Shown piece after piece: positions 50,323-59,891 of a stretch of 64,000 nt of DNA. Below the pieces are notes generated by a model. That model worked only from the letters and a program-made list of their open reading frames with translations. It ran no database searches and was not told where the DNA came from. The stretch's first letter is position 1. The number at the start of each line of letters is the position of its first letter. A program made the translations under genes and the position numbers. Origin of the DNA: Glycomyces amatae (GTDB lineage Bacteria > Actinomycetota > Actinomycetes > Mycobacteriales > Micromonosporaceae); contig NZ_JAJLQZ010000016.1 in assembly GCF_020991375.1 (NCBI RefSeq), forward strand, positions 1 through 64,000. The letters are read 5' to 3'.

Positions 50323-50628
50323 ATGGCCAAGAAGAGCGCGATCGCCAAGCAGGCCCGCCGCGAGGTCCTCGTGGACCGGCACCGTGAGCGGCGCGCCGAG
50401 CTCAAGCGCCTCGCCGCGCACCCGGACACCGATCCGCAGGCCCGGGCGGAGGCGGTGCGGCGGCTCCAGAAGCTGCCGCGCGACTCCTCCCCCGTGCGGC
50501 TGCGCAATCGGGACGCCGTGGACGGCCGCCCGCGCGGCTTCAACCGGAAGTTCGGACTGTCGCGTAACCGACTCAGGGAGATGGCGCACCGGGGCGAATT
50601 GCCCGGAGTGCGTAAAGCGTCCTGGTAG
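50323..50628 (+). CDS. rpsN: 30S ribosomal protein S14, zinc-independent (long) form
   Basis: 101-aa uS14. [17 protein letters not shown] and [22 protein letters not shown] and [16 protein letters not shown] are diagnostic. The zinc-ribbon cysteines of the short form are absent, so it is the C-minus type. ATG at 50323 with GAGAGGA upstream, directly after mini-ORF 3. Last gene of the Zur-boxed operon. An S18 paralogue (rpsR), common in this operon elsewhere, is missing. Confidence 0.96.
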   Translation: MAKKSAIAKQARREVLVDRHRERRAELKRLAAHPDTDPQARAEAVRRLQKLPRDSSPVRLRNRDAVDGRPRGFNRKFGLSRNRLREMAHRGELPGVRKASW

Positions 50629-50669
50629 GAGTATCGCCCGAACCGGGCAAAGACCCCGCCTGACCTGCG

Positions 50670-50718
50670 CCCCCTGCGATCCTTTGGCATGAAACCGTCA
50701 TGCGGGCGTCGCAGGGGG
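50670..50718 (+). terminator. Nested hairpin after rpsN
   Basis: Outer 10-bp arms CCCCCTGCGA / TCGCAGGGGG enclose an inner GCATGA-AACCG-TCATGC hairpin. It could end the ribosomal operon or act as a leader structure of the following 64-aa ORF. Confidence 0.6.
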
Positions 50719-50817
50719 ACGCTAACCTGAGGCTTGCGAGTGCGCTGTGAGACTGCTCTCAGGCCCGGAACCATGTGAGGGGCTCCTGCGTTTCACTCTG
50801 TGGACGAAGAAGGAGTT

Positions 50818-51012
50818 ATGACAGTGATGGTCCAGCAATTGGAGACCGCCCCGTCCGAGGCGGGCGAACCCGCCGAGGTCGAGGCCGACGTGCCCGCCAG
50901 CCCCGCGTCCCTGTGGACGTCGGAGAGCCGGGCCCACTACTCCATCACGCACGTCGAGCAGGGCGACGCCCGCGCCTGGATCGACTGCGACTGCGTCATC
51001 CACGGCGACTAG
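50818..51012 (+). CDS. 64-aa Cys-tailed small protein
   Basis: Starts at ATG 50818 with GAAGGAG 7 nt upstream, a strong ribosome site. The first ~35 residues are acidic and leader-like (LETAPSEAGEPAEVEADVPA). The C-terminus reads ITHVEQGDARAWIDCDCVIHGD, with a Cys-Asp-Cys pair. No family recognised. It has leader-plus-core layout like a ribosomally made peptide, but no modification enzyme is adjacent; a small metal-binding or regulatory protein is equally possible. It has its own spacing from the zinc operon (190 bp, with hairpin). Confidence 0.65.
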   Translation: MTVMVQQLETAPSEAGEPAEVEADVPASPASLWTSESRAHYSITHVEQGDARAWIDCDCVIHGD

Positions 51013-51102
51013 CGGTCCACCGCCGTAGCTCCCCGGGGCCCAGGCCCCGGCGACGCCCTGCGGCCTCGGCAGGACCGGCTCGCGGCGCGGCCGCACCGGG
51101 AC

Positions 51103-52269
51103 TCAGCCGATCTCGACCAGGGAGTGGCACTGGTCGTTCGCCCCCTCCGGGGCCTCGGCGACCACGGCGCCGCCTTCGAAGTCGAGTTCCGCGCGCAGCC
51201 CGTCGATCCAGATGGGACAGCTCACCGTGGCCGTGCGCTCCTGCCCGCCCTCGGTGACCACCACTTCCGTCCGGGCCTCGCCAGGCGCGGTCGTCACCAG
51301 GGCGAAGCCGTGGCCCGTCTCGTACCACCACCACTCGGTCTGCCACTGCGGGTAGGCCGTGATCTCCCAGGCCGCTCCGGGCGCGAAGGACACCTCGCGG
51401 TCCGGGTCCTCGGGGAACCCGAACGCGCAGGCGTCGAGCGCGGGGTCGGCCGCGCAGGCGTCGAGGCGTCCGCGCAGTGCCGCGTCGACGGCCTCGATGC
51501 CCTCCCCGCTCAGCAGGATCGCGGGGAGGAACAGCCAGGTGTCCGAGTAGTCCTCGCCGAGGGGCGTGAACTCGGTCCCGAGCGCCAGCACCCGGGGCTC
51601 GCTCTCGAACTCCATGGTGGACGGCAGCTCGGGGTAGAACCGGTACACGCCGGGCAGCAGCATGACCTCCACGGCCCCCATGTCGTCCTCGACCGGGACG
51701 CTGACGCCGTTGAGGTCGAAATGGTCGAAGGGGGCGAGGAGGTCGGCCGGCGTGAGGGCGTTCTCGATCTCGGCCTGCCCGTGCCCGATCCCCACGCGGT
51801 AGCGAAAGCCCGCCCGGGTGCCGTCGTCGGCCTCGATCTCGGCGTAGACCTGCGCGAGGGCGTCGCTGGGCCGCTCGGTGTAGTCGACCTGGGCGACGGT
51901 GACGACGCGCCAGGAGTCGTCCAGGGCCTCGGGTTCGACGAACCCGCCGACGGGCTCGTCGACGGTCGTGTAGGACAGCGCCTCGTCGACGTCGCCCTCG
52001 CGGACGGCCTCGAGGTACGCGCGCACGGTGTCCTCGGCGAGCGGCCGGTTGAGCGGCGACAGCTTCACGGCGGCCACGACCGCGGCGACCAGCACGATCA
52101 CTATGGCGGCGTAGGCGAGCAGGAGGTTCTCCCGGCCGAGCGGGAGGCCGGGCCACGGGCGGCGGGACCGCGGAGGCGGCGGTTCGGGGGGCGGGGCGAT
52201 CGCGTCGGCGGCGCCGAGGTCGATCGAGATCTCGACGTCGCGCCGATCCGGTGAGGGGGATCCGGACAC
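51103..52269 (-). CDS. Single-pass membrane protein with large extracytoplasmic domain
   Basis: 388-aa protein. Pro-rich cytoplasmic N-terminus (1-50), one membrane helix (LLAYAAIVIVLVAAVVAAV, about 49-67), then ~320 residues outside the membrane, acidic and Trp-rich, with four or more Cys. The early part (EDTVRAYLEAVREGDVDEALSYTT) resembles DUF4878/lumazine-binding-like domains. GTG at 52269 with GGAG is preferred; a TTG at 52308 has no ribosome site. Function unknown. Divergent from another membrane-anchored protein. Confidence 0.82.
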   Translation of the reverse strand: MSGSPSPDRRDVEISIDLGAADAIAPPPEPPPPRSRRPWPGLPLGRENLLLAYAAIVIVLVAAVVAAVKLSPLNRPLAEDTVRAYLEAVREGDVDEALSYTTVDEPVGGFVEPEALDDSWRVVTVAQVDYTERPSDALAQVYAEIEADDGTRAGFRYRVGIGHGQAEIENALTPADLLAPFDHFDLNGVSVPVEDDMGAVEVMLLPGVYRFYPELPSTMEFESEPRVLALGTEFTPLGEDYSDTWLFLPAILLSGEGIEAVDAALRGRLDACAADPALDACAFGFPEDPDREVSFAPGAAWEITAYPQWQTEWWWYETGHGFALVTTAPGEARTEVVVTEGGQERTATVSCPIWIDGLRAELDFEGGAVVAEAPEGANDQCHSLVEIG

Positions 52270-52335
52270 CGTGGCTCCAGTTGCTCGACTGCTACCGTTG
52301 TCGTGCAAAGTGTAGCGTTCTCAGGTAGGCCCCTC

Positions 52336-53220
52336 ATGCCCTCGACCACGTGGTTCAGGAACGGCGCGCGATCCCTGCGGCGCGCGGCGGGCCGCACTCA
52401 CCGGCGCGCCGAATCGCTGCCGCGGCTGCCGTTCGCCGTCGCGTTCGCCATGGCGCTGGTGGCGCTCGTCGTCGCCGTCGAGTTCCGCCCGCCGTCCGAA
52501 GAGGTCGCGGTCGAGGTCGATGAGCACCCTTCCGATGCTGAGGAGATGTGGTACGGCGGCGGGTTCCCCACCGAAGAGGTCGAGCTGGAGATCGTCGAGT
52601 ACGGCGTCAGCAGGGTCGTGGTCCAGGAGCTGCCCCGGCTCGTCATCGGGCTCGTGGTGCGCAACCCCTACGACAGGGACATGAGCACGGGGGCGGTGTC
52701 GCTCACCTCCGTGACGCAGGACGGGAACCCGGTCCGCATCGAGGACTTCTACATCGGCACGATCCCGCCCGAGACGACCGTGAGCGTCGGCTACGTCGCC
52801 TCGGGAGGCGGCGACCTCCCGGTGGAGGCGATGCGGCTGGAGGCCTCCGAGCCGGCGTTCCTCTACGACGATCCCGAGGCCGAGGGGGCCGACGTCTTCA
52901 GTCCGGCGCCGGTGCTGCCGGAGGCGACGCTCGTGGAGACCGAGCCGCTGCTCAGCCCCGACGGCTACCGGCTGCGGTACCGGCTGGACGCGCCGGAGGC
53001 GGCCGAGGTCCAGGTCACGATCCTGTTCCGCGACGGCGAGGGGCGGCTCCTCGGCGGCATACCCGCGGGCGGCGAGCCGTTCAGCATGTTCCACGACGGG
53101 TGGACCACGCACCGGTTCCCCGTGGAGGAGGGCGAGACGCTCCACCACGTCGACGTCCCCGAGGCGTGGATGCCCGAAGGGACCGACCCCGATCGGTTCG
53201 AGGTCGGCCCCAGCGTCTGA
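52336..53220 (+). CDS. Membrane-anchored extracytoplasmic protein of unknown function
   Basis: 294-aa protein. A basic N-terminus (1-35) then one membrane helix (about 36-55, PFAVAFAMALVALVVAVEF), leaving a soluble domain rich in beta strands and acidic residues. Pattern YGVSRVVVQELPRLVIGLVVRNPYDR and a repeat-like organisation suggest Ig-like or similar folds. ATG at 52336 follows AGGTAGG. Its stop is 6 bp from convergent glyS. Divergent from the 388-aa membrane protein, but the two are not obviously related. Confidence 0.78.
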   Translation: MPSTTWFRNGARSLRRAAGRTHRRAESLPRLPFAVAFAMALVALVVAVEFRPPSEEVAVEVDEHPSDAEEMWYGGGFPTEEVELEIVEYGVSRVVVQELPRLVIGLVVRNPYDRDMSTGAVSLTSVTQDGNPVRIEDFYIGTIPPETTVSVGYVASGGGDLPVEAMRLEASEPAFLYDDPEAEGADVFSPAPVLPEATLVETEPLLSPDGYRLRYRLDAPEAAEVQVTILFRDGEGRLLGGIPAGGEPFSMFHDGWTTHRFPVEEGETLHHVDVPEAWMPEGTDPDRFEVGPSV

Positions 53221-53226
53221 TCTGCT

Positions 53227-54600
53227 CTAGAGCCGTTCGAGGAGGAACCGCTCGACCTGGTCGATCGCGACGCGGTCCTGCTGCATCGTGTCGCGGTCGC
53301 GGATCGTCACCGCCTGGTCCTCGAGGGTGTCGAAGTCGACGGTGATGCAGTACGGCGTGCCGATCTCGTCGGCGCGGCGGTAGCGGCGCCCGATCGCGCC
53401 CGCGTCGTCGAAGTCGACGTTCCAGCGCTTGCGCAGGCGGGCGGCCAGGTCCTTCGCCTTCGGCGACAGGTCCTCGTTGCGGCTCAGCGGCAGCACCGCG
53501 GCCTTGACGGGCGCCAGGCGCGGGTCGAAGCGGAGCACGGTGCGCTTGTCCACGCCGCCCTTGGTGTTCGGGGCCTCGTCGACGTCGTAGGCCTCCAGGA
53601 GGAAGGCCAGCACCGAGCGGGTCAGGCCCGCCGCGGGCTCGATGACGTACGGGGTCCAGCGCTCGCCCTTGGCCTGGTCGAAGTAGGACAGGTCCGCGCC
53701 CGAGTGCTTCGAGTGGGTCGACAGGTCGAAGTCGGTGCGGTTGGCGACGCCCTCGAGCTCGCCGAACTCGCTGCCGGCGAAGTTGAAGCGGTACTCGATG
53801 TCGACGGTGCGCTTGGAGTAGTGGGAGAGCTTCTCCTTCGGGTGCTCGTACCGGCGCAGGTTGTCCTGGCTCAGGCCGAGGTCGACGTACCAGTCCCAGC
53901 GCTGCTGGAGCCAGTACTCGTGCCACTCCTCGTCCGTGCCCGGCTCGACGAAGAACTCCATCTCCATCTGCTCGAACTCGCGGGTGCGGAAGATGAAGTT
54001 GCCCGGCGTGATCTCGTTGCGGAACGACTTGCCGGTCTGGGCGATGCCGAACGGGGGCTTGCGCCGCGAGGAGGTCATGACGTTCGTGAAGTTCACGAAG
54101 ATGCCCTGCGCGGTCTCGGGGCGCAGGTAGTGCACGTTCTCGGAGTCCTCGGTGGCGCCGAGGAAGGTCTTCATGAGGCCGTTGAACATGCGCGGCTCGG
54201 TGAAGGAGCCGCGGGCGCCGCAGTGGGGGCACGCGAGGTCGGCGAGGCCGTTCTCGGGTTCGGCGCCGTGCTTCTCCTCGTACGCCTCGACGAGGTGGTC
54301 GGCGCGGAAGCGCTTGTGGCACGACTGGCACTCGGTGAGCGGGTCGGTGAACTCCTCGATGTGGCCGCTGGCGACCCACACCTGGGGGTTGAGGACGACG
54401 GCCGAGTCGATGCCGACCACGTCGTCGCGCTCGCGGACCATCGCGTTCCACCACTCGCGGCGGATGTTCTCCTTCAGCTCGACACCGAGCGGGCCGTAGT
54501 CCCAAGCAGAGCGGGTGCCTCCGTAGATCTCCGAACTGGGGAAGACGAAGCCGCGGCGTTTGGACAGGCTGATGAGCGCTTCGGTGCGATCTTGGGACAC
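53227..54600 (-). CDS. glyS: Glycyl-tRNA synthetase (alpha2 type)
   Basis: 457-aa class II synthetase that charges tRNA-Gly. The N-terminal motif is [23 protein letters not shown]; motif 2 is [25 protein letters not shown]; the zinc-binding insertion has CQSC and CPHCG; the C-terminal anticodon-binding domain ends the protein. Length is normal for the bacterial/eukaryotic homodimeric form. GTG at 54600 follows GAGAGGA. Part of the conserved actinobacterial neighbourhood with smtB-zur, though here separated from it by other genes. Confidence 0.97.
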   Translation of the reverse strand: MSQDRTEALISLSKRRGFVFPSSEIYGGTRSAWDYGPLGVELKENIRREWWNAMVRERDDVVGIDSAVVLNPQVWVASGHIEEFTDPLTECQSCHKRFRADHLVEAYEEKHGAEPENGLADLACPHCGARGSFTEPRMFNGLMKTFLGATEDSENVHYLRPETAQGIFVNFTNVMTSSRRKPPFGIAQTGKSFRNEITPGNFIFRTREFEQMEMEFFVEPGTDEEWHEYWLQQRWDWYVDLGLSQDNLRRYEHPKEKLSHYSKRTVDIEYRFNFAGSEFGELEGVANRTDFDLSTHSKHSGADLSYFDQAKGERWTPYVIEPAAGLTRSVLAFLLEAYDVDEAPNTKGGVDKRTVLRFDPRLAPVKAAVLPLSRNEDLSPKAKDLAARLRKRWNVDFDDAGAIGRRYRRADEIGTPYCITVDFDTLEDQAVTIRDRDTMQQDRVAIDQVERFLLERL

Positions 54601-54830
54601 GATGATTCCTCTCGATCCGGCTGGCGGTCGGTGAGACTGCGGATAAGTGCTCGAACAGACTGCTCGAGCGGCGGTGCGTGGTCAATCCAGTTTCGGGGCT
54701 GGACGTCGAACCCTGGCGCACGGGAAGTGCGCCTCCGCCAGTGAGCAAGCGTACCTCGCAGTAGGGGCCCCGCCGCTGCCGCCCCGCGGCGCGAGTCGCG
54801 CGCCGCGGGCCCGCCCGGGCGGGCCCGCGG
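54601..54830. other. Leader/spacer upstream of glyS
   Basis: 230 bp between glyS and the TPR gene, both minus strand. It contains a GGCGCAC-GGGAA-GTGCGCC hairpin at 54715-54733 that may end the TPR message, then the glyS promoter. No T-box features (specifier loop, AGGGTGG-like T-box sequence) were found. Confidence 0.45.
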
Positions 54831-57764
54831 TCAGCTCCCCGGCTGCTTGCGCAGATCCGCCAGGTGCTGCTCGAACCCCTCCCTGGCCTCGGTGAAGACG
54901 GGGGCCGCGAGCCAGCCGAGGGCCTCCTCCCCCACCTCGATCGCGCCCTGCGCGTCGCCGAGCTCGGACAGGAGCCACATCGTCTGGTGGGCCGTGAGGC
55001 TCGCCCGCTCCAGCAGCAGCGGGCCCTCCCGGAACACCGCCAGGGCCCGGCGCTGGAGGTCGAGCACCGGTTCGGCCTCGTCGCGGCGCAGGCCCGGCTC
55101 CCCGGCCTGGGACTCCAGGAACTGGAACGTCAGCTGGGCGTGCTGGCGGTAGGTCTCGCCGAGCTCGAACCGGGCCGACTCGCGCACGGCCTCCGGCTGC
55201 GAGGCGTCGGCGCGGACCGTGTGGAGGCGGGCCGCGATCTGCGCCATCGTCTGGAGGCCCTCGCCGAACGCGGCGTCGCCCATGATGGTGCGCAGCAGCC
55301 AGGCGCGGGCGCGGCTCACCCGCGTCCAGGACGCGAAGTCGCCGAGCTCGTCGGTGGTCTCCACCGCGCGGGTGTAGACCTCCAGGGCGTGGTCGTGCTC
55401 GCCGAGCTTCTCCAGCAGCTCCCCGGTGAGGAACAGCGTGTCGGCGTACAGGTGCACCAGGTGGTTCTCGTCGGCGGCCTCCAGCAGGGCCAGGGCCGCG
55501 AGGCCGTGCTCGACGCCCTGGCGGGTGTCGCCCTGCTTGTCGTAGGACTCGGCGAGGTTGAACCGCACGTTGCACACCCGCCACAGCTCGTGGTCGGGCA
55601 GGTCGGCGAGCGCGGCCTCCAGGAGCGGGAGGGCCTCGGCGCGGCGCTCCTGCTCGATGAGGGCCGCGCCCATGAGGTGGCGGGCGACGGCGGCGGGCAC
55701 GGTCATGCCGGCGGCGTCGCAGTGGACGGAGGCCTCCAGGGCGTGCGCGTAGGTGCCCTGGTGGTCGCCCGAGCGCATCGAGAACTCGGCGGCCTGGAGG
55801 CGCAGCTTCGCGGCGATGGTGTGGCTCGGTTCGTCGCCGAGGGCCTCGATGCCGTCGGCGGTGACGGCGAAGGCCCGCTCCAGGTCGCCGGTGAGGCCGA
55901 TCTGGTCGGCGAGGTCGGCGCAGGCGCGGGCGACGGCCCAGCCGGCGTCGGCGGCGCGGGCGGTCTCCAGGCCGGCGGTGAGCAGGGCGGTCTTGGCCTG
56001 CGGGTCGTCCTCGAGGCGGGCGCGCAGGTCGATGAGGTCGCAGCGGCGGATGAGCGCGTAGCGCTGCCCGGTGCAGGCGGCGAGGGCCTCGTCGAGGGCG
56101 CGGGCGCGCTCGTCGAGGTCGGGGGCGAGCGCGGCGAGGCCGCCGGAGGCGGTGCTGCCCGAAGACGTGGCGGCGAGGTACTCGGCGCGCATGGCCAGGA
56201 CCTGGGCGGTGTGGAAGCTGCGGTCGTCGATGCGCCGCTCGGCGCGGAGCTCGTGGGCGGCGGCGGTGACGCGCTCGGCCCCGGCGCGGATGTCGCCGGG
56301 CTCGGTGTCGGCGCGGTGGATGAGCAGGAACGCCTCGGCGACGAGGGCGCGGCCGGGCTGCCCGGCGAGGCCGAACAGCTCGACGGCGCGGCGCAGCCCG
56401 TCGAGGACGGCCTCGGGGTCGTCGGACTGGGCGGACTCGGCGTGGGCGATCTCGGCGCGGTGCTCGGGGATGAGCTCGATGCCGAGGGCGCCGGCGAGCG
56501 CGCCCACCTTCAGCCAGGCCTTCCACGTGTCCGGGGAGCAGTCGTCGTAGGCGGCGTAGGCGGCGTCGATGGCGGCGTCCAGGTCGGGGCCCTCGACCGG
56601 CCCGGACGCGAGGTCGGCGGTGAGCACGTCCACGGCGGGCTTGGCGGGGGCCTCCTTGAGGCCCAGGTGGACCTTCTGCTCGTACGGGGTGGAGTCGACA
56701 ACGCACGCGGACATGTGGGAGTGGTGGTCGTTGCCGTTGCGGGCGTCGAAGCGGGCGCAGACGGCGGCGCGCTCGGCCTCGGCCCAGTCGTGGAGGGAGT
56801 CGGCGGTCCACTCGCCGCCGCCGGGGCCGGGCACCGAGGCGTCGGCGAAGCCGAGGGCCCTGAGGCGGCGGCAGGTGAGGACGGCGACCTCGAGGAGGCG
56901 CTGGCGGTCGCGCACGCCGAGGTCGAGGTCGAAGAAGCGGGCGTGCTCGGCGAGGATCTCGACGGCGCGGTGCTCGTTGCCGGTGAGGGCGCAGAACTCG
57001 ATGTGGAGGGCGATCATGGCGACCATGTCCTCCTTGCCCTTGCACATCTGGTAGCCGCGCAGGTGGTTGGCGCGGGCCTCGTCGATGCGGTCGAGCTCGA
57101 CCAGGGGCAGGAGGGAGAGCGCGAGCCCGTAGTGGGGCTCGTGGGCGCAGGTGTGCTCGCCGGCGAGGACCGGTTCGAGCATCTCCATGGCGGCGTCGGC
57201 CGAGTCCTCCTCGGCGTAGAACACGATGGTGGCCAGCGAGGTGTACTGGCAGGCGGTGCAGTCGGACATGTCGTCCTCCTCGGCCGCCCCGAGGGCCTCG
57301 ATCGCGCGGGCGACCCGGTCGTAGTCGCCGACGTGGTAGGCCAGCTGCATCTCGTAGGCGGCGGGGGCGTGCATGGAGTAGCCGGCCTCGGCGTAGCGGC
57401 GGCGCATCTCCTCGAGCCAGTGCTCGATGGACTCCAGGGGCACGTCGGGCTGCTCGATCATCTTGTCGACGATCCACTTGAACGTCCAGTACAGGGACCG
57501 GGTCAGGTAGGCGTCGAAGTGCTCGGGCTGGGAGTCGAAGGCGCGCAGGAGCCGGGCGAAGGGGACGAGGATGCGGGTGGAGTCGCGGGAGAACTCGTAG
57601 GCGTCGACCAGCCCGCTGAGCGCGTAGTTGACGAGCTCGGGGTCGCCGACGGCGTCGGCGGCCTCGACCGCCCGCTCCAGGGCCGCGACCTTCGCCTCGC
57701 CGGCCTCTTCGAAGCGGGCCTCGTTGAGCAGTCGCCAGATCTCGTCGGGGTCGGGAGTGGCCAT
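54831..57764 (-). CDS. Large TPR-repeat protein, partner of the HSP90 gene
   Basis: 977-aa soluble, almost wholly helical protein with many degenerate tetratricopeptide repeats, e.g. LPLLEAALADLPDHELWRVCNVRFNLAESYDKQGD and the following 34-residue blocks near 690-800. No membrane segment, DNA-binding or enzymatic motif is visible. ATG at 57764, with a GAAGGA site, is 71 bp downstream of the HSP90-like gene on the same strand, so both are likely one transcript. In eukaryotes TPR proteins dock to HSP90 tails. That link here is inference. Confidence 0.85.
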   Translation of the reverse strand: MATPDPDEIWRLLNEARFEEAGEAKVAALERAVEAADAVGDPELVNYALSGLVDAYEFSRDSTRILVPFARLLRAFDSQPEHFDAYLTRSLYWTFKWIVDKMIEQPDVPLESIEHWLEEMRRRYAEAGYSMHAPAAYEMQLAYHVGDYDRVARAIEALGAAEEDDMSDCTACQYTSLATIVFYAEEDSADAAMEMLEPVLAGEHTCAHEPHYGLALSLLPLVELDRIDEARANHLRGYQMCKGKEDMVAMIALHIEFCALTGNEHRAVEILAEHARFFDLDLGVRDRQRLLEVAVLTCRRLRALGFADASVPGPGGGEWTADSLHDWAEAERAAVCARFDARNGNDHHSHMSACVVDSTPYEQKVHLGLKEAPAKPAVDVLTADLASGPVEGPDLDAAIDAAYAAYDDCSPDTWKAWLKVGALAGALGIELIPEHRAEIAHAESAQSDDPEAVLDGLRRAVELFGLAGQPGRALVAEAFLLIHRADTEPGDIRAGAERVTAAAHELRAERRIDDRSFHTAQVLAMRAEYLAATSSGSTASGGLAALAPDLDERARALDEALAACTGQRYALIRRCDLIDLRARLEDDPQAKTALLTAGLETARAADAGWAVARACADLADQIGLTGDLERAFAVTADGIEALGDEPSHTIAAKLRLQAAEFSMRSGDHQGTYAHALEASVHCDAAGMTVPAAVARHLMGAALIEQERRAEALPLLEAALADLPDHELWRVCNVRFNLAESYDKQGDTRQGVEHGLAALALLEAADENHLVHLYADTLFLTGELLEKLGEHDHALEVYTRAVETTDELGDFASWTRVSRARAWLLRTIMGDAAFGEGLQTMAQIAARLHTVRADASQPEAVRESARFELGETYRQHAQLTFQFLESQAGEPGLRRDEAEPVLDLQRRALAVFREGPLLLERASLTAHQTMWLLSELGDAQGAIEVGEEALGWLAAPVFTEAREGFEQHLADLRKQPGS

Positions 57765-57835
57765 CTGTCACTAGTCCTTCGTGATGGGTTCAGTTCGGTG
57801 GAGGGCCGCTCGGTCGGGGCGGCCCCCGCGGTCCG

Positions 57836-59650
57836 TCAGTCGGCTCCGGTGAGGTGCTCCAGCAGGTTCATGAAGGAGCGGTTGAGCAGTGCGGTGTCGG
57901 CGCTGCGCAGCGGGCGGCGGCTCATGAGCAGGGCCTGTCCGTAGAGCGACTCGACGGCGGTGCCGGCGAGGTCGGAGTCGCCGATGGCGCTGACGCGGCG
58001 GACGGTGGGGTTGCGGTGGTTGAGGACGAGCTGGGCGCGGGGCGCGTGCCGCTTGATGGAGGCGAGGATGCCGCCCCACAGGTCGTCGGCCTGGGCCTCG
58101 GCCTCGGCCCGCTGGCGCTCGCGGCGGGCCTCGCGGTCGTCGAGGAGCAGCGCGGGTACCGAGACGGGGTTGAACTCGCGCACGACCACGTCCACGTCGA
58201 CCGCGTCGAGGCGGGCGCGGGCGGCGTTCAGGAAGGACTGGATGCCCAGTTCGGTGCGGGTGTCGAGGGGGTCGAGGCTGGCCGAGATGACCCCGGGCTG
58301 GAGCGCCTCGACCTTGATCTGCGGGTCGAGGCGCGGCAGGGCCTGGACGAGCTCGGCGTCGTAGGTGTAGCCGCCGTTGACCACGCCGATGCCCTGGGCG
58401 GCGGCGATCTGGGCGACCTGCCGGTACTCGTCGACCGTGGAGGCCAGGTAGACCGGCTGGTGGGCGCGGGCGAACTCGGGGAGGCTGGCGTGCCCGGCGG
58501 TGGTCTCGAACCGCAGCCACGGCAGCATCGCCGCGAACAGCTCCGCGTCGTGGCGGGCGAGGGCCTTGACGCCGAGCTCGTGGACGGCGAGGAACGCCTC
58601 CAGGCGGGAGGGGTCCTCGGCGGCGAGGCGGGAGATCCACTCGCGGATCTGCGCGCCGATCGCGTCGCGGGCGACGGCGAGGGCCTCGTCGTCGTAGAGG
58701 GACTCGCGGGAGGCGGTGGGGCGCAGCGAGTCGGTGTCGACCACGCAGCGCACGAAGAAGGCCCACTCGGGGACCAGGTTGTCGGCGGTGTCGGTCAGGA
58801 GCATCCGCTTGAGGTGGACGCGGTGGGCCGGGCGGGCCGAGGGGGAGGTCGCGTGCGGGAGGACGAACGCGACGCCCTTGATGCCGGACAGGGGCACGTC
58901 GAGGTCGATGACGTCGAGCGGCGGGAAGCCCAGGACCTCCTCGCAGTAGCCGTTGAGCGCGACGCGGCGCGCCGTGGGCGTGGGGTGGCGCCGCTCCCAC
59001 ACCGGCGGCGTGTCGGTGATGCCCACCGGCGCGTCGCCGCCCTCGACGGTGACCGCCACCGGCAGCAGGGAACCGTACTCGCGGGCGAGCTCGGCGGCCT
59101 TCTCGGGCTTGAGCCAGTCCTCGCCGGGGCGGGCGACCAGCTCGACCGTGGTGCCCGGCTCGGGGTGCTCCTCGGGCGGCACCTCGACGACCGTGTAGGA
59201 GCCGTCGTCGCACGCGGTCCAGCGCACCGCCCCCGCGTCGGGGTGCTTGGCGGAGCGGGAGGTCACGGTGATGACCGAGGCGACGGTGAAGCAGGCGAGC
59301 AGGCCGATGCCGAACTGGCCCAGGAAGTCGCGCCGGGCGCCCTCGATCTCCTCGTCGCGCTTGGAGGAGCCGCCGATGGTCGCCAGGAGCTGGTGGACCT
59401 CGGCGACCGTGAGGCCCACGCCGGGGTCGGTGATGCGCAGGCGCCTGCCGTCGGCGACGATGCGGACCTCGGGGGCGGCGTCCGCGAAGCCGGGGTCGAC
59501 GGCGCGGCGGGCCGTGACGGCGTCCACCGCGTTCTGGAGCAGCTCCCGCACGTAGACCTTGGGCGACGAGTACAGGTGGTGGGACAAGAGGTCCACCAGG
59601 CCGCGCAAGTCCACTTGGAAGGTATGGGAAGTGGGCGTTGTCTCAGACAC
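57836..59650 (-). CDS. HSP90-family chaperone (HtpG-like)
   Basis: 604-aa GHKL ATPase chaperone, slightly shorter than HtpG (~625-640). ATP-site motifs: catalytic E36 in RELLQNAVDA, DPGVG (75-79) and GQFGIG (111-116). The middle domain is recognisable (PTASRESLYDDEAL, ...RMLL), but the C-terminal dimer region is diverged and lacks MEEVD. GTG at 59650 follows GCAGGA. This matches the distinct actinobacterial 'HSP90 family protein' often found beside TPR proteins. Function: client folding, with the TPR neighbour as candidate co-factor. Confidence 0.9.
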   Translation of the reverse strand: MSETTPTSHTFQVDLRGLVDLLSHHLYSSPKVYVRELLQNAVDAVTARRAVDPGFADAAPEVRIVADGRRLRITDPGVGLTVAEVHQLLATIGGSSKRDEEIEGARRDFLGQFGIGLLACFTVASVITVTSRSAKHPDAGAVRWTACDDGSYTVVEVPPEEHPEPGTTVELVARPGEDWLKPEKAAELAREYGSLLPVAVTVEGGDAPVGITDTPPVWERRHPTPTARRVALNGYCEEVLGFPPLDVIDLDVPLSGIKGVAFVLPHATSPSARPAHRVHLKRMLLTDTADNLVPEWAFFVRCVVDTDSLRPTASRESLYDDEALAVARDAIGAQIREWISRLAAEDPSRLEAFLAVHELGVKALARHDAELFAAMLPWLRFETTAGHASLPEFARAHQPVYLASTVDEYRQVAQIAAAQGIGVVNGGYTYDAELVQALPRLDPQIKVEALQPGVISASLDPLDTRTELGIQSFLNAARARLDAVDVDVVVREFNPVSVPALLLDDREARRERQRAEAEAQADDLWGGILASIKRHAPRAQLVLNHRNPTVRRVSAIGDSDLAGTAVESLYGQALLMSRRPLRSADTALLNRSFMNLLEHLTGAD

Positions 59651-59891
59651 GGCGCGTCCTGCTTCGTTCGGAGGTCTTTCAGCGTCAGTCAGACTAGCAA
59701 ACGGCCGCATCCGCGGATCGCGTGAAAAGGCGCAGTGGAGCGTGTCCGCGGCTGGAGCCTTTGCGGCCCTTGGGGCTTCGCGGCGGCGCGGATCCGGCGC
59801 GCGGGCGGGCCGCCGGAGCGGGGCGGTGGAGTGGGGCAGGTCCGGTAAGGTGACCGCTACCGATCTTCCCCACGTGCGAGGCAGGCACCCG

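Noticed and set aside
50629-50817. rpsR (S18) as fifth ribosomal gene
   Set aside because: No frame matching S18 is present after rpsN; only a hairpin and spacer.
54601-54830. T-box riboswitch before glyS
   Set aside because: No specifier loop or T-box sequence; the hairpin is a simple stem.
57854-59725. 623-residue open frame antisense to HSP90
   Set aside because: Val/Asp/Gly-rich mirror frame; the minus-strand GHKL motifs are decisive.
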